From CAYTSW01 sp964440605 (GTDB lineage Bacteria > Planctomycetota > Phycisphaerae > Phycisphaerales > UBA1924), in NCBI GenBank assembly GCA_964440605.1, contig CAYTSW010000039.1, forward strand, positions 1 through 21,134: 21,134 nt of DNA. The letters run 5' to 3'. The notes beneath the pieces were generated by a model. It did not search any database and was not told the DNA's origin. It saw nothing but the letters and a program-made list of their open reading frames with translations. Shown here piece by piece: positions 14,501 through 20,447 of this stretch (the first letter of the stretch is position 1; the number at the start of each line of letters is the position of its first letter). A program made the translations under genes and the position numbers.

Positions 14501-16933
14501 ATGAGCAAATGGACCAAGCGGCTGACCGCCGCAACCGCGATCGCTGCGGCCGCCGGCACCACCATGGGCGCCAAGTACGTGCCCTTCCCCGACACCACCG
14601 ACAGCGCCGACAACCTGACGGCTTCGGAGAAGACCGCGCTGGCCGTGCAGGCCGCTTCGCAGGCGGGCTTCTACAGCACGACCGTGCAGGCCTCGGTGGT
14701 GTACGGCAACGACAACCTCACCGTCGAGGGTGAAGTCTCGGTGCCCCTGCTGCTCTGGGACGGCGATGCGCTGCTCAACGCCGCTTCCATCGAGCGCGTG
14801 ACGCGCGGGGAGCTCGACGAGATCGTCGGCGCCATCAGCGCCTTTTCGACGTCGGGCGGCGTGGGCAACGACGACAACCTGACCTCGGCGCGCAGCTTTA
14901 TCGCGACGTTTTCGGGCAACCCCGCCGCCACCGGCTCGGTTGCCAACAACGTCTTCCACGACGAGAGCTTCCCGGGCGATGAGAACGGCACGGCGAACGC
15001 CCAGCGCACGAACAGCCCGGCTTCGATCACTCCGACCGGCATCGCCGTCTGGCGCGCCAACTTCAACACGTCGGGCGCGACGCACAACAACATCGAGGGC
15101 CTCGACCTCATCGTCGGGCGCAACGCCCCCGCGGGCGGCAGCGTGATCGCTCCCGCTCAGACCACCGTCGGCAACCCGGGCAGTCCGACCCCCGCCTGGG
15201 CCTCGGGCCGCAAGCTGCTCACCCCCGGCATCGCCGGTGTTGACGGCTTCGCGCCCAACGGCTCGGCCCGCCTCCAGGCCCCCTCGGTCATCCCCGGCAC
15301 CGCCGGCTTTTTCCACACCACCAACGGCTGGGACGGCATCGGCGGCAACACCAACGGTGGTGACGCCAACAACGGGCACAACGTCAACTTCACCGGCAAC
15401 AACCTCGCCGGCACCGACATCACCATGCCCGCCCACGCCTGGGCCGTCGAGAACGCCCCGGACTACCCCGATGGCACGATCGCCGACCTGCGCCAGACCA
15501 ACCTCAAGATCGAGAACGTGAACTGCGGCGGCTCGAACGTCCCCCACGCGCTCTTCGGGTGGGCAACGTCGGGCTTCGGCTCGACCGACGGCGACACCCG
15601 CGTGCTCATCGTCGACTCGTTCACCGGCGGGGCCAACGGCTCGGGTTCGGGCAACGGCTACCTCGACGGCGCCTACTACATCGCCGCCTCCCCCGCGGTG
15701 GCCAACGACTGGTTCGTTCCCACCGGCGTCGGTGACCGCTACACCCTGCCCGGCTACCGCGTCGGCATCGACCAGAACATCCGCTTCGCGGGTGCGCCCG
15801 TGACGGCGACCGGCGGCGTGGGCAACGCGGGCCAGGTCTACGACATCTCGCGCAATGGCGACGTCGTCGCGATCTGGTTCGACCGCACCGATGAGTCCGG
15901 CGCTGCTTCGGGCAACCCGTACGACGACGTCCGCATCCAGCAGGTCCACCTCTACGAGGCCAACCTCGGTCAGGACTGCCGCGTCAACACCGACGACGCT
16001 TACGGCGACGAGATCGTCATCGCCGAGAACGGCGCCGGCATCCCCAGCCGCGGCATCACCTACAACAACGGCCTGCGCTTCGAGATCCCGCAGCTCGTCT
16101 TCTGCGACGACGGCACCCCCGGCGTCAGCAACAACATCACCTTCTCCGGCGTCGGCATCGACGACGACGGCAACATCGCCTTCACCGCGACGACCGCGGT
16201 CTTCAACGAAGAGATTATCGACGACCCGCAGGTCCCCAACGAGTACCCCCCCTTCGCCGACTGCTTCGAGACGCCCGCCCAGGGCAGCCCGGTGAGCCCC
16301 CTGATCCTGCTCGACGGCTCGACCTCGTCGCTGATGTTCTACAGCCGCGATAACGACACGCTCTTCCGCGTGATGGACGGCGGCGTGAACGGCCTGCGTA
16401 TCGCCGCCGACGCCTCGGCTCCGGAAGACGTCACCCTCTCCGTCGGCCGCTTTACCACCGACGACGACACCGACCGCTTCAACTCGAACGGTCTTTCCGA
16501 CACTGGCACCGCGCTGGCCGTCACCTTCCGCCCGGGCGACTTCTTCCTCCGTGACGAAGACGACGACGGTCGCGACGAGGACGTGCAGGGCGTGCTGCTC
16601 GACAACATGATGCCCGAGGACGGCGGTTTCCTCCTCGACGAGACGCAGACCGACTTCGTGGACCAGGTTGTCAACCCGGTCCGCGGCGTGGTCCTCGTCG
16701 ACCTCGGCCCCATCGAGGACCTCGAGCCCATGAACCAGTGCCAGTTCGACTTCGACAACGATGGCGACGTCGACGGTGCTGACTTCGGCTCCTTCGGCGC
16801 GGCGTTCGGCTCCATGACCGGCGACGCCAACTACAACGCCCAGGCCGACGGCGACGGCTCGGGCACCGTCGACGGCGCCGACTTCGGCTCCTTCGGCGCC
16901 GAGTTCGGCCGCACCGACTGCCTCGAGGGCTGA
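14501..16933 (+). CDS. Large secreted protein with C-terminal GC-type dockerin-like domain, function unknown
   Basis: This 810-residue protein has signal peptide 'KRLTAATAIAAAAGTTMGA' (cut probably near MGA/K). The long body is rich in Asn, Gly, Asp and Thr, with many 'NGG', 'DDDG' and 'GTDI' turns, as in secreted beta-sandwich or propeller proteins. Two segments, 'DISRNGDVVAIWFD' (about 450) and 'IDDDGNIAFTAT' (about 550), match the N-x-x-G-x-x-x-F style of a tandem beta repeat. No catalytic motif is apparent. Residues 747-807 form the dockerin-like domain, then Leu-Glu-Gly and the stop. GGGAG at 14488-14492 precedes the ATG by 8 bases; an upstream in-frame ATG at 14486 is less well placed. 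Codons end in C far more uniformly than in the T2SS genes, suggesting high expression. Strong terminators lie on both sides, so it is probably monocistronic. Confidence 0.86.
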   Translation: MSKWTKRLTAATAIAAAAGTTMGAKYVPFPDTTDSADNLTASEKTALAVQAASQAGFYSTTVQASVVYGNDNLTVEGEVSVPLLLWDGDALLNAASIERVTRGELDEIVGAISAFSTSGGVGNDDNLTSARSFIATFSGNPAATGSVANNVFHDESFPGDENGTANAQRTNSPASITPTGIAVWRANFNTSGATHNNIEGLDLIVGRNAPAGGSVIAPAQTTVGNPGSPTPAWASGRKLLTPGIAGVDGFAPNGSARLQAPSVIPGTAGFFHTTNGWDGIGGNTNGGDANNGHNVNFTGNNLAGTDITMPAHAWAVENAPDYPDGTIADLRQTNLKIENVNCGGSNVPHALFGWATSGFGSTDGDTRVLIVDSFTGGANGSGSGNGYLDGAYYIAASPAVANDWFVPTGVGDRYTLPGYRVGIDQNIRFAGAPVTATGGVGNAGQVYDISRNGDVVAIWFDRTDESGAASGNPYDDVRIQQVHLYEANLGQDCRVNTDDAYGDEIVIAENGAGIPSRGITYNNGLRFEIPQLVFCDDGTPGVSNNITFSGVGIDDDGNIAFTATTAVFNEEIIDDPQVPNEYPPFADCFETPAQGSPVSPLILLDGSTSSLMFYSRDNDTLFRVMDGGVNGLRIAADASAPEDVTLSVGRFTTDDDTDRFNSNGLSDTGTALAVTFRPGDFFLRDEDDDGRDEDVQGVLLDNMMPEDGGFLLDETQTDFVDQVVNPVRGVVLVDLGPIEDLEPMNQCQFDFDNDGDVDGADFGSFGAAFGSMTGDANYNAQADGDGSGTVDGADFGSFGAEFGRTDCLEG
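16739..16921 (+). other. Dockerin-like domain 2 (61 residues, Cys to Cys)
   Basis: The calcium loops are 'DFDNDGDVDGAD' and 'DGDGSGTVDGAD', with the same ligand positions and 'FG-x-FG' helices as the other three copies. It ends GRTDC. Its last 59 coding bases with flank (16868-16926) differ at only 2 positions from 18556-18614 in the next gene. Confidence 0.9.
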
Positions 16934-16981
16934 TCCGCTCAACGACGGTTCGCCGCGAGCGGCGGATCGTGTAGAACTTCC

Positions 16982-17016
16982 GCCGGGCGAGGGAGCGATC
17001 CTTCGCCCGGCTTTTT
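16982..17016 (+). terminator. Strong intrinsic terminator after the 14501 gene
   Basis: GCCGGGCGA (16982-16990) pairs perfectly with TCGCCCGGC (17003-17011). The stem extends by three more pairs, one G-U, leaving a 6-base loop, AGCGAT. TTTTT follows at 17012-17016. Confidence 0.92.
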
Positions 17017-17084
17017 CTTGGGATCAACACGCGGCGTCGGCATCGAGTGTCGCCCGAGGCGGGGCGTGCCGGCGGTCGTGGCAG

Positions 17085-17100
17085 AAAGGAGACAGTCGTG
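17085..17100 (+). promoter_or_regulatory. Ribosome binding site for the first EEP gene
   Basis: AAAGGAG at 17085-17091 is the best Shine-Dalgarno in the window. It is 6 bases from a GTG at 17098 and 9 bases from the ATG at 17101; both are in frame. The ATG is preferred because it begins a normal signal peptide, but the GTG adds only one residue. Confidence 0.6.
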
Positions 17101-18618
17101 ATGAATCTCGGACGGTGTGTACGTGTGCTCCTCGCGGGCGCTGTTCTAGCGACGGCTCCGGCGTGGGCGTCGGCGGGCCAGGACTGGGTGAACGTCCGGA
17201 TCGTGACGATCAACGTAAAGGAAGGCCTGATCGGGCCGGGCAGCAACGCGTATGACGCCTTGAGCGACATGATCACCACGATCGACCAGGACCCCAACGA
17301 CGGGGCCACCGGCCTGAATCCCGACATCGTCTGCTTTCAGGAGCTCGATCGCGGCGCCACGGGCGACCTGACGACGTTCCGCGACCAGTTCCTGCCGGGG
17401 TATCAGATCTTCGCTGATGTCTCGGGCGGCGACTTCACCAACTACAACGCGGTGCTCGTGGCGCCGGACATCACGGTCGTGAGCACGCAGAGCATCAACA
17501 CGCCCGGCCCGCGCAACACGCAGGCGCTCGTGTTCGACATCCCGGGCTCGCCCGAGTTCCTCAAGCTCTACGCGGCGCACTTCAAGGCCTTCACGGATGG
17601 GTCCTCGACCTCGCAGCGTACGGGCGAGGCGAATCAAATCGGCAACGCCGTCGCGAGCGACCTGAGCGGCGGGTTTGTGGGGGGCGTGCCCGTTGAGAAC
17701 CAGCACGTCATCGTCGCGGGCGACCTGAACTCCAACAGCAACTTCGACGGCTCGCTCGACGGGCTCTACGAGACCGAGATCACGATCGGCACCTGCTGCG
17801 CGCCCGCGGACGGCTCGGCCGACGCCAACTTCATGCAGTTCCTCGGCGTCGACTGCTCCGGCCCCGACCCCTGCTGCGTCGACGACATCCCCGTCGGGTT
17901 CTGCAACTCCCTCGGCGGGATCATCCAGGAGACCTCCCAGCCCACGGGGCTGGTGGACCTCGTCTACGAGTCGCTGCGCTCCCAGGACTTCTCCGGCACG
18001 GGCATCACCGCGACGTTCGACAACGGGTTCCGGAACTCCCGCCTCGACTACATCAACGTGAGCGAGAGCCTCGCGCTGCGCTTCGACGCCGACATGGACG
18101 GGCTGATCACCGGCTTCGATCCCAGCGAGCAGGAAGAGCGCAACGCCATCGGCTTCGTCTATTACGCCAACGAGAACCCCAACGACTTCGACCCGGGCCA
18201 GTTCGCCAACGGCAACACGGGCGCGACGATCCTCGCCTCTGATCACCTGCCGGTGGTCGCGACGTTCCGCTTCCTGCCCGACGTGGTCGAGCCGGTGGTC
18301 GGGGCGTGCTGCCTGGCCGATGGCATGTGCGTCGAGGTCGCGCAGGCCGATTGCGACGATGCCGGCGGCGTCTACGAGGGCGACGAGACCGATTGCTCAG
18401 GCGCGGATTGCCCGCAGCCCAACGCCTGCCAGTTCGACTTCAACAACGACGGCTCGGTCGACGGCGGCGACTTCGGCGACTTCGGCGCCGCCTTCGGCTC
18501 CATGGTCGGCGACGCCAGCTACGCCGAGCAGGCCGACTCGAACAGCGACGGCGTCGTCGACGGCGCCGACTTCGGCGACTTCGGCGCCGAGTTCGGCCGC
18601 ACCGACTGCCTCGACTGA
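17101..18618 (+). CDS. Secreted endonuclease/exonuclease/phosphatase-family protein with dockerin-like domain
   Basis: This 505-residue protein has a signal peptide ending 'WASA' near residue 25. The EEP fold motifs are in order: 'VTINVK' (Asn38), 'VCFQEL' (Glu81), 'AHFKAF' (His160), 'AGDLNSN' (Asp208, Asn210), 'SRLDYINV' (Asp316) and 'ASDHLPVVATF' (Asp381-His382). These are the metal and catalytic residues of the DNase I/phosphodiesterase superfamily, so a Mg-dependent phosphoesterase is likely. The substrate (nucleic acid, phospholipid or phosphosugar) cannot be read. Two unusual insertions interrupt the fold: a six-Cys segment at 232-268, and an EF-hand-like loop 'DADMDGLITGFD' at 329-340. 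After the enzyme comes a second cysteine module, 'GACCLADGMCVEV...DC' (about 401-437), then the dockerin-like domain at 443-503. It is a tandem paralogue of the next gene. It is probably extracellular and disulfide-bonded. Confidence 0.9.
   Translation: MNLGRCVRVLLAGAVLATAPAWASAGQDWVNVRIVTINVKEGLIGPGSNAYDALSDMITTIDQDPNDGATGLNPDIVCFQELDRGATGDLTTFRDQFLPGYQIFADVSGGDFTNYNAVLVAPDITVVSTQSINTPGPRNTQALVFDIPGSPEFLKLYAAHFKAFTDGSSTSQRTGEANQIGNAVASDLSGGFVGGVPVENQHVIVAGDLNSNSNFDGSLDGLYETEITIGTCCAPADGSADANFMQFLGVDCSGPDPCCVDDIPVGFCNSLGGIIQETSQPTGLVDLVYESLRSQDFSGTGITATFDNGFRNSRLDYINVSESLALRFDADMDGLITGFDPSEQEERNAIGFVYYANENPNDFDPGQFANGNTGATILASDHLPVVATFRFLPDVVEPVVGACCLADGMCVEVAQADCDDAGGVYEGDETDCSGADCPQPNACQFDFNNDGSVDGGDFGDFGAAFGSMVGDASYAEQADSNSDGVVDGADFGDFGAEFGRTDCLD
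17794..17904 (+). other. Six-cysteine insertion inside the EEP domain (copy 1)
   Basis: Residues 232-268 contain Cys at 232, 233, 252, 258, 259 and 268, between the GDLN and LDYIN active-site motifs. The paralogue has the same six cysteines at the same spacing (235-271). This insertion is not part of the canonical EEP core. Confidence 0.75.
18427..18609 (+). other. Dockerin-like domain 3 (61 residues, Cys to Cys)
   Basis: The calcium loops are 'DFNNDGSVDGGD' and 'DSNSDGVVDGAD'. This is the only copy with Gly-Gly rather than Gly-Ala at loop positions 10-11 of its first repeat. It ends GRTDC and is followed by Leu-Asp. Confidence 0.9.
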
Positions 18619-18651
18619 CACGCGACCGACGGCACCCGCAGCCTTTTTCAG

Positions 18652-18685
18652 CCGGGCGTGACCTCGTCACGCCCGGTTGTCATTT
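18652..18685 (+). terminator. Hairpin terminator after the first EEP gene
   Basis: CCGGGCGTGAC (18652-18662) and GTCACGCCCGG (18666-18676) form an 11-bp perfect stem with a 3-base loop. The following tract, TTGTCATTT, is only partly T-rich, so termination may be less efficient than at 16982. Confidence 0.75.
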
Positions 18686-18801
18686 GGGCGCAGGGTTCTG
18701 GCGCGGCTACGCTTCGTCGATTCTGAGGAACCGTTGAGCCGGTCTCGTCGGACCTCCGAGTTCCACCCCGCCGCGCTCAGCCCACAGGACATCCCGCCGC
18801 C

Positions 18802-20172
18802 ATGATTCTGAACCGCTCACTTGTTCGCGTTGTCGGCATTGCGCTCGTTTCGAGCCTTCTCGCTCTGCCCTCGTTCGCTCTGGCCTCGGACCCGGAGTGG
18901 GTCACGCTGCGTGTGGTGACGCTGAACGTGAAGGACGGCCTCGGCGTGCCGGGGGATTCGGTGTATGAAGCGGTGGGGGACATGATCACCGTGCTGGATG
19001 ACGACCCGGGCGACATCGCGACGGGGCTCAACCCCGACGTGGTCTGTTTCCAGGAGCTCAACGCCCAGGCGCGAAGCCAGCTCGAGACGTTCCGCGATGA
19101 GTTCCTGCCGGGCTACCAGATCTCGGCCAACGTCGGGAGCGACGGGTTCAACTACAACGCCACGCTCGTGGCCCCGGGCATCGAGATCGTGAGCGACTTC
19201 GATCTGGCGGTCGGCAACCCGCGGGCGGTGCGCGTGACGGTGCTCGACGTGCCCGGCTCGGACGAGTTCGTGAAGGTCTACAACGCGCACTTCAAGGCCT
19301 TCGGCGACGACGCGTCGCAGGCGACGCGTCGCAGTCAGGCGGACAACACCGGTTCGGAGATCGCGCGGGACACGACCGATGGCTTCGTCACCGGCGTGCC
19401 GCTGGAGAACCAGCACGTGCTGATGGTGGGCGACCTGAACTCGAGCAACAACGCGGACGGGACCCTCGACGGGCTGTACGAAACGGTCTCGAGCGTCGGG
19501 GCGTGCTGTGCGCCGGCGGACGGCTCGGCCGACGCAGCATTCCAACAGTTTCTCGGGCTCGACTGCTCGGGCCCCGACCCGTGCTGCATCGAAGAGATCC
19601 CCGCGGGGTTCTGCGCGGCGCTCGGGGGCATCATCGAGCAGGTGTCCCGGCCGACGGGCCTGTCCGACGTCGTGTACGAGACGCTCCTGTCGCAGGACTT
19701 CCCGGGCACCGGCATCATCGCGACGTTCCGGAGCTCCAACAGCCGCTTGGACTACATCAACGCGACCACGGCATTGGCGATGCGGTTCGACACCGACGGC
19801 GACGAAACGCTGGGTCAGGACGAGCGCAACGCGATTGGCTTCGTCTACCGTGCCGAGGAGCTGGCAAGCACGCACGAACGGGGTCAGTTCGCCAACGGCA
19901 ACGCCTCGGCCAGCTTTATCGCGTCGGATCACACGCCGGTCGTCGCGACGTGGCGCTTCCGCCCGGAGGCGGTGAACCTGTGTGCGGCCGACTTCAACGG
20001 GGACGGGACGGTCGACGGGGCCGACTTCGGCGTGTTCGGCATGGCCTTTGGGGTGCACTCGGGCGACGCCCTGTTCGATGCCCGGGCCGACCTGAACGCG
20101 GACGGGGCGGTGGATGGTGCGGACTTCGGGCTGTTTGGATCGGATTTTGGTCGGGATGACTGCCTGCCCTGA
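18802..20172 (+). CDS. Secreted endonuclease/exonuclease/phosphatase-family protein with dockerin-like domain (paralogue 2)
   Basis: This 456-residue protein has a signal peptide ending 'FALAS' near residue 29. EEP motifs: 'VTLNVK' (Asn42), 'VCFQEL' (Glu85), 'AHFKAF' (His163), 'VGDLNSS' (Asp211, Asn213), 'SRLDYINA' (Asp317) and 'ASDHTPVVATW' (Asp376-His377). All catalytic positions are kept, so it is probably active. It aligns with the preceding gene through the whole enzyme, including the six-Cys insertion (235-271) and a degenerate EF-hand-like loop, 'DTDGDETLGQDE' (330-341). It lacks the second 'GACC' cysteine module before the dockerin-like domain (394-454), which accounts for most of the length difference. 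No good Shine-Dalgarno is seen before the ATG; the start is set by the signal peptide. A hairpin terminator separates the paralogues, so each is probably transcribed on its own. Confidence 0.9.
   Translation: MILNRSLVRVVGIALVSSLLALPSFALASDPEWVTLRVVTLNVKDGLGVPGDSVYEAVGDMITVLDDDPGDIATGLNPDVVCFQELNAQARSQLETFRDEFLPGYQISANVGSDGFNYNATLVAPGIEIVSDFDLAVGNPRAVRVTVLDVPGSDEFVKVYNAHFKAFGDDASQATRRSQADNTGSEIARDTTDGFVTGVPLENQHVLMVGDLNSSNNADGTLDGLYETVSSVGACCAPADGSADAAFQQFLGLDCSGPDPCCIEEIPAGFCAALGGIIEQVSRPTGLSDVVYETLLSQDFPGTGIIATFRSSNSRLDYINATTALAMRFDTDGDETLGQDERNAIGFVYRAEELASTHERGQFANGNASASFIASDHTPVVATWRFRPEAVNLCAADFNGDGTVDGADFGVFGMAFGVHSGDALFDARADLNADGAVDGADFGLFGSDFGRDDCLP
19504..19614 (+). other. Six-cysteine insertion inside the EEP domain (copy 2)
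   Basis: Residues 235-271 have the same six-cysteine pattern as copy 1 (CC, 18 residues, C, 5 residues, CC, 8 residues, C). The sequence between the cysteines is also well kept ('APADGSADA', 'DCSGPDPCC'). Confidence 0.75.
19981..20163 (+). other. Dockerin-like domain 4 (61 residues, Cys to Cys)
   Basis: The calcium loops are 'DFNGDGTVDGAD' and 'DLNADGAVDGAD', the closest of the four to the classical dockerin D-x-N-x-D-G pattern. It ends GRDDC followed by Leu-Pro. Confidence 0.9.
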
Positions 20173-20334
20173 GTGTTTCTGGAGGTCTCCCGTGCGGGCG
20201 AGAGTGGGGCTGAATCGGGTGATAACCTGCCTATGCCGGGTGGATTCGGGGCCGGTGGGGACGGAAGTTCGGGTTCTGCGGGCGTCTGCGGGGGTTCATT
20301 TTGTGAAAAGACCCGTGGTGGCGGAGGAAACCAC

Positions 20335-20363
20335 TTGCGTCGGTGGAGGCGTGGGGGTACCTT
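20335..20363 (+). promoter_or_regulatory. Weak candidate promoter for the last gene
   Basis: TTGCGT at 20335-20340 is separated by 17 bases from TACCTT at 20358-20363. Both boxes are partial matches. It is placed sensibly, about 85 bases before the ATG and just before an AT-richer stretch that stands out from the GC-rich surroundings. Confidence 0.28.
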
Positions 20364-20386
20364 TAAGTAGACATTCAGCTCGTAGG

Positions 20387-20406
20387 CACGCCGTGTGGTC
20401 GGCGTG
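20387..20406 (+). promoter_or_regulatory. 5' leader hairpin before the last gene
   Basis: CACGCCG (20387-20393) and CGGCGTG (20400-20406) form a perfect 7-bp stem with a 6-base loop. There is no T-run after it. It lies about 41 bases before the ATG and upstream of the ribosome site GGAGAG (20435-20440, 7-base spacer), so it could stabilise the message. Confidence 0.45.
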
Positions 20407-20447
20407 TCTGTAGAGAGAGATACTCGGTAGAGATGGAGAGATTTCAA

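Noticed and set aside
10353..16933. Cohesin domain in the two large secreted proteins as partner for the dockerin-like tails
   Set aside because: I looked for a roughly 140-residue hydrophobic beta-sandwich with cohesin-like strand motifs and saw none; the bodies are too Asn/Gly/Asp-rich and lack recognisable cohesin features.
14423..16942. Long open frame on the minus strand (839 codons) opposite the large secreted protein
   Set aside because: The product is low-complexity Val/Gly/Arg/Asp with no motif. It mirrors the C-ending codon bias of the + strand gene, which removes stops in that antisense frame.
14401..17047. Shared string GTCGGCATCGAG upstream of the 14501 and 17101 genes
   Set aside because: It is only 12 bases, at different distances from the starts, and is expected by chance at this GC content.
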